Assembly (NCBI GenBank): GCA_946612185.1
Contig: CAMOEP010000003.1
Span: forward strand, 1 to 21,436
DNA length: 21,436 nt
Direction of reading: 5' to 3'
Source: an uncultured Ruminococcus sp.
Lineage (GTDB): Bacteria; Bacillota; Clostridia; Oscillospirales; Ruminococcaceae
In this document: piece by piece, positions 7,301 to 13,328 of the stretch
Layout: each line of letters opens with the position of its first letter
Position numbering within the stretch: the stretch's first letter is position 1
Position numbers and translations under genes: made by a program
The notes under the pieces: generated by a model
Told to the model about the DNA's origin: nothing
Database searches by the model: none
What the model saw: the letters and a program-made list of their open reading frames with translations, nothing else

Positions 7301-9874
7301 AAAGAGATCATTCGCCTGCTCAGCGCCCCTGATTCAAAAACCGATCTGTTCCTTGAACTGGCTCAGACCGGCGTTATATCACTGGACGAAAACCTGCTCC
7401 CTGTACTCAATAAGGAACTTGACCATGTGAAATACTATGAGCCGTGGGCAACGGTGATACGCCATGCCTTCTCCCCTGTGATAACTCTGGAAGATGCGAA
7501 GAACCAGATCCTCGACGGATATGATTCTTCCGAGCTTTTCGACAACCTCCACCAGCTTGAAGTCATCGGTCAGCTTATCGGTGAAGACCTTAGTTCCTCA
7601 CCAGCACAGGTCGCTGCGGCTCTGGAATCAGCTAAGGACGCTTCCAAGAAATTTGATGATATCCTTGAACTTGCCTACACCTACGACCGTATCTCCGAGA
7701 CTGAAAAGGAGAATCTTGCCGCTATCAAACGCCAGCATGAACCGGATTTCATGGCACGGAACGATTTCGGCATCTGGCGGCAGTTCCTCAATGCACTTAA
7801 TATGCGCATCGAAAAACTGACCCAGCTTCGCAGGCGTGAACTCCAGTCCATGCTCGACGCTCGCCTTGACCTGCCGAGCGGCAAGGATTCCCCGATTCTC
7901 AGAGCCGCCCGCAAACTTCTGGACGAAGACCTCAACTTCGCTGTTACCGAGGAGTACATCAACCGCTTCGACAACGGCGTGGAGGACTTTTCCGCTGAAT
8001 TACAGGCTGTTCTCCATGAAAAAGACCACTTCGCTGAGTTCCTTTCCGACAGCGTTTTCAACCCGATATACGAGGAGTGTTCACGCAAAAAAGACGCTAA
8101 CTTCAATATCACTGCCAGAAGCTACATCGCAAATCACTTCCCCAAGGAGTGGACAAGCCGTCTGAAAGATGACAGTCTCCGTCCGTTCGGTGGTTTTGAG
8201 GGCAATTCCGATAAATTATGGCCAACAAGAAAGAACATCTCCTCAAATAACAATATTTACAAGCTTTTCAACTGGCTGGGCATATCGCTGCAAAAGGCTG
8301 AAAAAGCTCAGGGCACAAGCGAGGAAATGTACCATATCACCGTAAATGCCACCCTTCGCAGTATGGCTGACTACCGCCACCCTATCGCCGCTTTCGGTAC
8401 TCAGTCAAAGGGTACTATGAATGTGGTCATACTCCACGGCAATATCCCCGCTAAACAGCTTGTGGACAAAATAACTGGTCTGGGACTGGGCGGTGTGACT
8501 ATCGTACTCCTCAATTACCCTATAAACCGGGCAGTCCGCAGACAGATCTCCGAGGAATTCCACAAGACCTCCGGACAGAACCCGTTTATCATCATTGACC
8601 AGGTTTTGACGATATTCCTTGCTCTCCACCAGATAACAGAGCGTCTGCCGGTAATGCTCAGATGCACTCTGCCGTACACCACCTATCAGCCTTTCGTCAG
8701 GGACGGCGGCTCAACTGCTGACGAGATGTTCTTCGGCAGAACTAAGGAGCTTAACGATATCCTCAACCCTAACGGCGCTTGCATAGTCTACGGCGGACGA
8801 CAGCTCGGTAAGACTGCCCTGCTGGAACGTGCCGAAAGTCTCGGTATGAAGCCGGTCAACCGCTGCTACGCCGTTTACTGCAATATCCTCAACTGCAAGA
8901 CCGAAAGCGCTGTTGTGGAGGCTATAATCGAGGCTATCAAGAAAAAGGCAGGCACTCTTGCTCAAAGCCTGACAAAGTGCGATTCCCTCAAATCTCTCTG
9001 TGACAGGTTCGATGAACTTTTCACCGGACGCAAGGTGGAAAACCTCCTCCTGCTCATTGATGAGACTGACAACTTCTTAGGCTCTATCGCCAATTCCCGC
9101 TATGCTGCACTTCAGCCCCTTATCGACCTGAAACGCAGTACCAAAAACCGTTTCAAGTTCGTCCTTGCCGGTCTGCATAACGTATGCCGTGCAAAGAATG
9201 CAACAGAGTGCAACGGCGTATTCGGTCAGCTTGGCACACCGCTCTGCGTAAAGCCGCTGTCACCTACCGATGCACTCCAGCTTCTCTCACGTCCTCTGAA
9301 ATATCTCGGTTTCCAGATAGAGCGCTACCCTCACCTTGAAACTATACTCACAAATACCAACTATTATCCCGGAATACTGCAATTCTTCGGATATATGCTC
9401 GTGGAAACTCTCTCCACTCACTACGGTAAATACTACCGTGCTGTTGACGGCAATCCTCCCTACACTCTCCGTGACGAACAGCTTGGCGCTGTAATGAACT
9501 CAGCCGACCTGAACCGCAGTATCCGTGACAAGTTCCGCTGGTCACTTGAACTCGACCCCCGCTACTTCATGATAGCTCGCTGCATCGCCAGCCTCTACTA
9601 CAGCAGCGACGAAACCACAAGTCCCTGGCTGGGCTTCTCTATTGAGCAGATAAAAGAAATAGCCGATGACTACTACGATATACACTGTCTGCGAAATGAA
9701 AGCGAGAAGGACTACCGCAATCTCCTGGACGAAATGGTCGAAATGGGTATACTCAGCAAGCCTAATTCCAATCAGGAACGCTACCGCCTGCGCAGAAGTT
9801 CATTTATCGACATCATCGGTTCAAGCCTCGAAGCTGTCGAAGCTGACGTTGAACAGAACAACGTGGAGGTGTGA
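4304..9874 (+). CDS. Giant multidomain protein with C-terminal P-loop ATPase and winged helix
   Basis: This 1856-residue cytoplasmic protein has no signal peptide. Its layout, judged by eye, is: a helical N-terminus (1-190); an acidic Pro/Glu-rich linker (about 200-270); a winged-helix-like segment (about 319-383); an alpha/beta segment (about 450-550); a second acidic PEE-rich linker (about 557-660); a long helical middle (about 665-1300); a beta-rich segment (about 1362-1452); a P-loop ATPase with FFGRTKEL before Walker A GGRQLGKT (1497-1504) and Walker B LLLLIDETDNF (DE 1586-1587); and a C-terminal winged-helix-like end (about 1777-1840). The GRQLGKT type of P-loop with a following winged helix resembles STAND/ORC-like signalling ATPases. 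ATG 4304 is chosen over the in-frame ATG 4280 because AGGAGG at 4291-4296 lies 7 nt before it. The next gene follows after 2 nt. I cannot name the family; a sensor or scaffold role in the module is inference. Confidence 0.85.
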   Translation: MVIGELIQEFNNAAENSKRQLADIISTISEGKVPSRTTVGQLTITIADLSAKYDSVVDYAKEQLPESEIPADNSPVFEFENAVINSRSLRLKREFDSSKAYLMRFLTIRSDVAAYEKAMKPLQENVMDFLSSVKEPDEADIEKAKSLAAAPKAILDAIDCQDKDSEEGLCICDKVSEFCPGRIYAGIIANKYYIDTTADISGQPAVPEETAVQEQENLPAAPEPCTEDAEPVPEDIQNDLPKENDMPEPENNAPDEAKNTDEEPADSECSEEVSELVRMLTEKNCFINKATNIGTLKVEHSPAESKKISASIFKNEMKKRSSFVIKRIMHSIRSNDIVNLEYLLHAMEIDQYMAQNALDYLYDKGYLVKFTLEPKGSFYCASNRLFKALSFQEACKLVDVPRHFATEYEHAVEDTPLNAINRMALIRMSTIFFSALKNKGVKGVNENVSISDDSFILKYYDKFNPSTLYVAAGCFWDSPAHSDIFLKAITNFSDIAKGASVFIFSAYNLDYAKKISNVFQKYFQVLDPSCAVFIYSFADDELYSYPDFTPFDPSSIISANSEDDQSPESGEAVSDDPAEEVAEIDNSAEENVQNEPEEIPEQSQADIPENTAPAPEETEIVPDETVQEIPEDEPVSSAAPTEEKQAVPSPAPETPDEDKPYSSILDKIRDSSDKQSALSELILDILRGATGTKFSENSPVAQALMLAKAVSFSDSNNIIAEQLTYALRSPLTEVSYTYDNLSGLLSSPICPEVLMAALLFAMLTPGKAYDFSLLEFTSQLLQKFDEQFPGMSALKPLFAKLRSVHDVIPIGFTPSVLSQLGSASESQKYFANISIQAKQLMSYTVPRSSLKCLPALYNSLFGSQSDLYQCLDYVYQNDTSAYDTVYMVYKQFCDDKNGELSISPQKIESAMDKTWCDVNKQGSEHPISHDYRLKTIKHIDSRLNVIKLWLDHLNVLSYGKLDLEHIKTLRSEIINIAKKTQDDILTEPTEFINVTKYALKEIIRLLSAPDSKTDLFLELAQTGVISLDENLLPVLNKELDHVKYYEPWATVIRHAFSPVITLEDAKNQILDGYDSSELFDNLHQLEVIGQLIGEDLSSSPAQVAAALESAKDASKKFDDILELAYTYDRISETEKENLAAIKRQHEPDFMARNDFGIWRQFLNALNMRIEKLTQLRRRELQSMLDARLDLPSGKDSPILRAARKLLDEDLNFAVTEEYINRFDNGVEDFSAELQAVLHEKDHFAEFLSDSVFNPIYEECSRKKDANFNITARSYIANHFPKEWTSRLKDDSLRPFGGFEGNSDKLWPTRKNISSNNNIYKLFNWLGISLQKAEKAQGTSEEMYHITVNATLRSMADYRHPIAAFGTQSKGTMNVVILHGNIPAKQLVDKITGLGLGGVTIVLLNYPINRAVRRQISEEFHKTSGQNPFIIIDQVLTIFLALHQITERLPVMLRCTLPYTTYQPFVRDGGSTADEMFFGRTKELNDILNPNGACIVYGGRQLGKTALLERAESLGMKPVNRCYAVYCNILNCKTESAVVEAIIEAIKKKAGTLAQSLTKCDSLKSLCDRFDELFTGRKVENLLLLIDETDNFLGSIANSRYAALQPLIDLKRSTKNRFKFVLAGLHNVCRAKNATECNGVFGQLGTPLCVKPLSPTDALQLLSRPLKYLGFQIERYPHLETILTNTNYYPGILQFFGYMLVETLSTHYGKYYRAVDGNPPYTLRDEQLGAVMNSADLNRSIRDKFRWSLELDPRYFMIARCIASLYYSSDETTSPWLGFSIEQIKEIADDYYDIHCLRNESEKDYRNLLDEMVEMGILSKPNSNQERYRLRRSSFIDIIGSSLEAVEADVEQNNVEV

Positions 9875-9876
9875 AA

Positions 9877-11013
9877 ATGCTTGAACAGGAATGGAGCGAA
9901 TTCTGGTGGAACAATATCACCGGCGCAAATCTTGTGGTCACAAATATCGTAAATTCACTCATGCAGACCTCGTCAGTAGTAGTGGAGATACCCTCCGACC
10001 TGCCCTGGCGGAAGGAAATGCGAAGTGTGGTGGAGGATGAGTTTCGCCGCAAGACCGGTTACACGGAAATGCTCATAGAAATAGTGGACGTGGCGGACGA
10101 AATGCCTCTGAGTCTTACGCCCGGAAAATTCCTGCTGGAGCGATTCTCCCCCAGCCGTGATGTCATGAACGGCTACCGTGAACGTTCGCATAAGACCATA
10201 CAGGAGTATATCCGTGAGAACAAAGTCCTCAAAAACCGCATAGTATGGGTGAAAGGTCTGACCCATGACCTGACAGGCAAGTGGGCGGGATTCTGCAATG
10301 ACTACGCTCACGATACCCTCGAAAACGGCTGTTTCGTCATCGAAACCCATGACGACGTAAAAATCAAGGAGAACCCTAATTTATGCAAAGTCCGGCTGAC
10401 GGACTGTATCTCCGAATGTGACGTTCAGCTTTTCAACAGTTTCATCGTTGAAAAGCTGTCCGGAAATTCAAGCAACTGGAAGAAGTATATCGCAACTGCC
10501 GCAGCTTCCATATGCGAAACCGATGCCGAAGTTTCGTTCAGACTGCTTATGTGCAACAATTTCCACGATCACTGTATTCTTGAAGATATAGGTCAACTTG
10601 CAAACAGTGACGAGTACACCCGCCGTGGTGCGGACGCAGGTTCAAACCATACCTTCGCCCATTACCGGAATGGTGACCGTAATTACCTTGAGCAGAAGCT
10701 ATGGAAAGCCCAGGTGCAGACGCTTTTTCCGCTTATCGAAATGGAGCGGATAATGATAATCCGCTGTTACGAAAGCGAACTGCGTGAAATGGTCACGGAG
10801 AATAAGGTCATGCAGTTCAACAACCAGATAACCCGACCTATCGAACTGGAGCTTGGTACGCTGTGCCACAGAATGAACACGACTAAATTCAGCCTGGGCA
10901 AGACAGTTGATGAGCGTGTACAATTCCTCCACGTTTGCCGCAATCACCTTGCCCACGCCCACATTTGCAGCGTGAGTGAGGTCAGGGAACTTCTGAATAA
11001 TCCATTCAGATAG
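9877..11013 (+). CDS. Protein with C-terminal HEPN-like R-x4-H motif, partner of the giant ATPase
   Basis: This 378-residue protein is translationally linked to the large ATPase gene: GGAGG at 9865-9869 lies inside the end of that gene, and ATG 9877 is 2 nt past its stop. The GTG at 9871 sits too close to the ribosome site to be the likely start. The C-terminal ~110 residues are helical (LFPLIEMERIMIIRCYESEL, later a Cys-His segment) and end in RNHLAH at residues 355-360, the R-[N]-x3-H signature of HEPN domains, many of which are metal-independent RNases in defence and toxin-antitoxin systems. The N-terminal 200 residues contain SVVVEIPSDLPWR and NRIVWVKGLTHDL, hydrophobic strands like an ATPase fold, but I see no Walker A. 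It may be the effector, or a regulator, of the module. The gene is certain; the HEPN call is motif-based. Confidence 0.62.
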   Translation: MLEQEWSEFWWNNITGANLVVTNIVNSLMQTSSVVVEIPSDLPWRKEMRSVVEDEFRRKTGYTEMLIEIVDVADEMPLSLTPGKFLLERFSPSRDVMNGYRERSHKTIQEYIRENKVLKNRIVWVKGLTHDLTGKWAGFCNDYAHDTLENGCFVIETHDDVKIKENPNLCKVRLTDCISECDVQLFNSFIVEKLSGNSSNWKKYIATAAASICETDAEVSFRLLMCNNFHDHCILEDIGQLANSDEYTRRGADAGSNHTFAHYRNGDRNYLEQKLWKAQVQTLFPLIEMERIMIIRCYESELREMVTENKVMQFNNQITRPIELELGTLCHRMNTTKFSLGKTVDERVQFLHVCRNHLAHAHICSVSEVRELLNNPFR

Positions 11014-11051
11014 AATTTTCCCCTGAATATAGTTATCCATACAAAAATTTC

Positions 11052-11100
11052 CGCCATAGTATTTCTGATGCAAGGTCAGGATCACTATGGCGTTTTTGTT
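11052..11100 (+). terminator. Terminator ending the defence-like module
   Basis: The stem CGCCATAGT / ACTATGGCG (11052-11060 with 11084-11092) is followed by TTTTTGTT, 39 bp after the stop of the 378-residue gene. An A-rich run on the other side (ACAAAAATTT) could let it work on the minus strand too. Confidence 0.78.
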
Positions 11101-11143
11101 GACAATGAAGCGAGGCTGTGCTATTCGCTAAGCGGCAATGCGA

Positions 11144-11205
11144 TGCCCCGAAGCACTTTGAATGCTCCGGGGCAAAAATTATACCCTGCCCGAATCGGAC
11201 AGGGC
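11144..11205 (-). terminator. Tandem terminator hairpins behind the 167-residue gene
   Basis: Read on the minus strand, an 8-bp hairpin (11184-11204, one G-U pair, 5-nt loop) starts about 12 bp past the stop and is followed by TATAATTTTT. A second, stronger hairpin (TGCCCCGGAGCA against TGCTTCGGGGCA, 11144-11174) lies just beyond. Together they give the minus-strand gene a clear end. Confidence 0.72.
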
Positions 11206-11215
11206 ATATTGAATT

Positions 11216-11719
11216 TTACCAGTAGTAGCCGAAAAAGCCGTTGCCACTGATCTCCCCCAGTCTGAAGATCTCATTCAGGTCAAGCTTATCGAGCCAGAAC
11301 ACGCACTGTTTAGCGAAATTTTCGATTATCCAGGAAGTAATGAGCCACTGCTTGTGTGGGGGGATAGTTGCCATCATCTCCCTGGAATCCTTGCGCTTAT
11401 TGAGTCGTCTGCGGCTCACAGGGCGGATTCCGTGGTAGACGCAGCGCTTGGTCATGTCCACGATGAGGGGGAAGTCTGACCATCTTGCGAATTGTATCAT
11501 GCTTTCCTCACTATCGTCGCAGCGCTTATAATCGGGGTATTCCTCCCTTATTTCGGCTGTTCTTTTTTCAAGGAACTCGCTGGCGTTCTTACAGTCCTTG
11601 TAGTAGACGTATGTCTTGAAAGCGCAGTATATCAGGCTTCCGATGCCAACGTCCTTGTAACACAGAATATCAACAATGTGTCCGTCGTAGCAAACTGCAA
11701 TTGTAGGTCTCATTCCCAT
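11216..11719 (-). CDS. Hypothetical 167-residue protein
   Basis: I do not recognise this protein. It is 167 residues long, with no signal peptide and no convincing membrane span. It has several cysteines, a basic patch (SRRRLNKRKDSRE, about 102-114) in the middle, a helical segment (WLITSWIIENFAKQCVFWLDKL) and an aromatic end (NGFFGYYW). The gene is convincing because AAGGAGG (complement of 11728-11734) lies 8 nt before ATG 11719, a consensus promoter lies 150 bp upstream and two hairpins follow the stop. It faces the defence-like module convergently and is not part of it by orientation. The 145-nt leader between promoter and start is unusually long and foldable and may control expression. 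The function is unknown. Confidence 0.78.
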   Translation of the reverse strand: MGMRPTIAVCYDGHIVDILCYKDVGIGSLIYCAFKTYVYYKDCKNASEFLEKRTAEIREEYPDYKRCDDSEESMIQFARWSDFPLIVDMTKRCVYHGIRPVSRRRLNKRKDSREMMATIPPHKQWLITSWIIENFAKQCVFWLDKLDLNEIFRLGEISGNGFFGYYW

Positions 11720-11866
11720 GATCTGTACCTCCTTGAATATTGAAGTTTCCTGAATAAATCAAGAAAACTCGCATAAAATGGCATAATTATACTGTCAAAA
11801 CAGCATAGTTTCCCTGCAAAAACAGGAAGTCCACCTTAAACGAGTTACAAACCAAAGAATATCTTG
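11720..11866 (-). promoter_or_regulatory. Long structured 5' leader of the 167-residue gene
   Basis: About 145 nt separate the predicted transcription start (near 11866) from ATG 11719. On the minus strand an outer pairing AACTCGT / GCGAGTT encloses at least two small hairpins (TTCCTG/CAGG-AA type and CTGTTTTGACAG). This closed multi-hairpin shape resembles cis-regulatory leaders, but I cannot match it to a known riboswitch. Confidence 0.4.
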
Positions 11867-11871
11867 TGTGT

Positions 11872-11900
11872 ATTATATCATATTGCAACAATTTTGTCAA
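11872..11900 (-). promoter_or_regulatory. Consensus promoter of the 167-residue gene
   Basis: On the minus strand the -35 is TTGACA (11900-11895) and the -10 is TATAAT (11877-11872), with a 17-bp spacer and TGA before the -10. Both hexamers are perfect. Confidence 0.88.
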
Positions 11901-12000
11901 GTGGTGTGAGATATTTTTCTAAATTAACCAATTCACTGTATATTTTTCGTTGACCCCATAAAATTCATAAAAAGTTCAAGGAAATTTACCAAAATAGTCA

Positions 12001-12029
12001 ATGACTTTTGAAAGAATATGTGGTATAAT
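12001..12029 (+). promoter_or_regulatory. Extended -10 promoter of the structured RNA
   Basis: The -10 is TATAAT (12024-12029) with TGG directly upstream, and the -35 is a weak ATGACT (12001-12006) at 17 bp. Transcription should begin near 12036, exactly where the structured RNA begins. Confidence 0.7.
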
Positions 12030-12035
12030 TATAAC

Positions 12036-12210
12036 AGTGGTACACCTGCCACTAACTTGGGGGTACGATGAAAATGATGCGGCAAAGAATTGAGCCGCTG
12101 AGATCCTCGCAAGAGCGTGAGGAATAACCGAGAAATCACCACCATAATTTTCATCCTCACAAAACTGTCCGCACGGAAGCCGAAAAAGTGACCGTGCGGA
12201 CAGTTTGTTT
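12036..12210 (+). ncRNA. Candidate stand-alone structured RNA, family unknown
   Basis: A promoter, a foldable segment of about 125 nt and a strong terminator form a unit with no credible ORF. Pairings visible: hairpin AGTGG/CCACT (12036-12040 with 12049-12053); a long-range stem GATGAAAAT/ATTTTCATC (12067-12075 with 12147-12155), extendable past one mismatch by 3 bp; inside it hairpins GCGGC/GCCGC (12079-12083 with 12094-12098) and TCCTCGC/GTGAGGA (12104-12110 with 12117-12123). The segment GTGGT (12037-12041) could instead pair with ACCAC (12138-12142), suggesting two alternative folds or a pseudoknot. It could be a trans-acting sRNA or a riboswitch for the ORF at 12342, but that ORF has its own promoter, which favours an independent RNA. 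I do not recognise the T-box, SAM, c-di-GMP, 6S or SRP signatures in it. Confidence 0.55.
12162..12210 (+). terminator. Strong terminator of the structured RNA
   Basis: A perfect 15-bp stem AAACTGTCCGCACGG / CCGTGCGGACAGTTT (12162-12176 with 12192-12206) with a 15-nt loop is followed by GTTT. The U-tract is short, but the stem is long and GC-rich. Confidence 0.78.
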
Positions 12211-12273
12211 CCCGGAAATATGAACAAGCTGTTAATCAATTGTAAACTTTCACAATTATTTCGCTGATAGTTA

Positions 12274-12302
12274 ATGACAAATGGGAAAACTTGTGATATA
12301 AT
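12274..12302 (+). promoter_or_regulatory. Promoter of the signal-peptide ORF at 12342
   Basis: The -35 is ATGACA (12274-12279) and the -10 is TATAAT (12297-12302), with a 17-bp spacer and TGA in front of the -10. Confidence 0.78.
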
Positions 12303-12341
12303 ATTTATATAGTCCCATTAAAATTCTGAAAGGAGTTCACC

Positions 12342-12617
12342 ATGAAACCGAGGATACTGAAAGCGTCCCCTTTTGCGATAGCCCTGGCACTGGCTTCATG
12401 TGCATCGTCTGTACCCGGAGTGCAGGTGACAGGCGCAGTTCCCATGCCTGCACGGGCAGAGGGGAGTTTACCGATTGGCACGTCCGGAAGTCCCACATAT
12501 ATCCGTTTCAGCGACCACATTGAGATATCATGTGACGAAGCTACCAAGCTGCGTCAGCTTGACCACCCCCACGTTGACGCTCGCAAGCTGAGCCAGCTTG
12601 ACCGCATCTCACGTTGA
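12342..12617 (+). pseudogene. Truncated secreted/lipoprotein gene running into repeat copy A
   Basis: A good promoter and AAGGAG (12330-12335, 6 nt before ATG) drive a 91-codon ORF. The N-terminus MKPRILKASPFAIALALASC is a signal peptide with a lipobox-like LASC; a later ARAEG could instead be a signal peptidase I site. The next residues (LPIGTSGSPTYIRFSDHIEIS) look like the start of a larger exported protein. From 12546 on, codons 69-91 are entirely inside repeat copy A (RQLDHPHVDARKLSQL and onwards), so the native sequence ends there and the stop at 12615-12617 belongs to the repeat. I infer that repeat insertion or deletion removed the rest of the gene. A genuine short lipoprotein that recruited the repeat as its tail is possible but less likely. 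The former function cannot be read. Confidence 0.6.
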
Positions 12618-12867
12618 CGCTTGCTTACGCTCGCTTACATAATAGAAACGGTACTTTTTTTGTCGCTCAACCTTATTTTGCTTGGTACAAAGTTCTCCGG
12701 AAGAACTGTAAAAATAAGCATTTACAGAATTTTTCGTATAGAACTCAGTACCAGTACAAACATGGTTGAGCGACGGCAAAAGTACCGCTTCTTTTAAAGT
12801 AAGCGAGTTAACGAGCGACAACGTGGGGGTGGTCAAGCTGACGCAGCTTGCGAGCTGGCTCAGCTCG
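12546..12867 (-). repeat. Long palindromic intergenic repeat, copy A (inverted orientation)
   Basis: A perfect 31-bp inverted repeat (12546-12576 with 12819-12849) encloses a second pair of arms (12650-12672 with 12764-12786, ending GTCGCTCAACC / GGTTGAGCGAC). The element ends in nested CAAGCTG..CAGCTTG palindromes. Its middle aligns with copy B only after reverse complementing, so it is inserted the other way round. It fills the space from the cut-off signal-peptide ORF to within 3 bp of the GNAT stop. No transposase is present; it looks like a MITE- or REP-type element. Confidence 0.88.
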
Positions 12868-12869
12868 TG

Positions 12870-13319
12870 CTAATATTCTTCGTAGAGGTACTTCACGAAC
12901 GCCTTTTCCCTCTCGTCAGTGTAGCCGACCGACCGGTAAAACCTGTGCGCACCAACGTTATCCCGGTTTGCGGTCAGATAAATTATCTCACACCCATGCG
13001 CCATTGCAATCTCCCGGATATGCCGGAACATTGCCGTCGCCGCCCCCTGTCTCCGGCAGGACTCGTCCACACAGACGTACCACAGCGCCGCTACCGGTTC
13101 GTCACCGTCAAAAAGATTGTAGAAAATCACCATAGTCGTGTACGCCACAACCTTGCCGTCCAGCTTTCCCACGATAAAATGATAGTGAGGGTCGTCCTTG
13201 CACTTGTGAAACACCTTCGTCACGCCTTCAAAAGAGTTATCCTCACCAAACGCCCTCATGCACATCTCATAGGTTTCTCTCAGGTCATTTTCCGTGAGTT
13301 CTTCAAAGGTTATGCCCAT
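12870..13319 (-). CDS. GNAT family N-acetyltransferase
   Basis: This 149-residue protein has the GNAT fold layout. Beta strand VAALWYVCVDESCRRQGAA (about 76-94) carries the acetyl-CoA-binding R/Q-x-x-G-x-A motif (residues 89-94), and NRDNVGAHRFYRSVGY (about 118-133) is the usual C-terminal motif B with the N..A..FY.s.GF/Y pattern. It transfers an acetyl group from acetyl-CoA to an amine; the substrate cannot be predicted. Its ribosome site AAGGAG (complement of 13325-13330) overlaps the stop codon of the upstream dockerin gene, and the gap between the genes is only 9 bp, so the two are cotranscribed. The stop codon abuts repeat copy A. The family call is secure. Confidence 0.88.
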   Translation of the reverse strand: MGITFEELTENDLRETYEMCMRAFGEDNSFEGVTKVFHKCKDDPHYHFIVGKLDGKVVAYTTMVIFYNLFDGDEPVAALWYVCVDESCRRQGAATAMFRHIREIAMAHGCEIIYLTANRDNVGAHRFYRSVGYTDEREKAFVKYLYEEY

Positions 13320-13328
13320 AAATTCTCC

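Noticed and set aside
12609..12836. Related small ORFs inside repeat copies A (12609-12836, minus) and B (16028-16210, plus), sharing SLN.VCTGT and GELCTKQN
   Set aside because: The amino-acid similarity follows from DNA similarity of the repeat. The same frame in copy C hits TAG at about 21429, and there is no ribosome site, so coding is unlikely.
12546..12867. Insertion sequence
   Set aside because: No transposase reading frame is present in any of the three repeat copies; they are at most non-autonomous elements.
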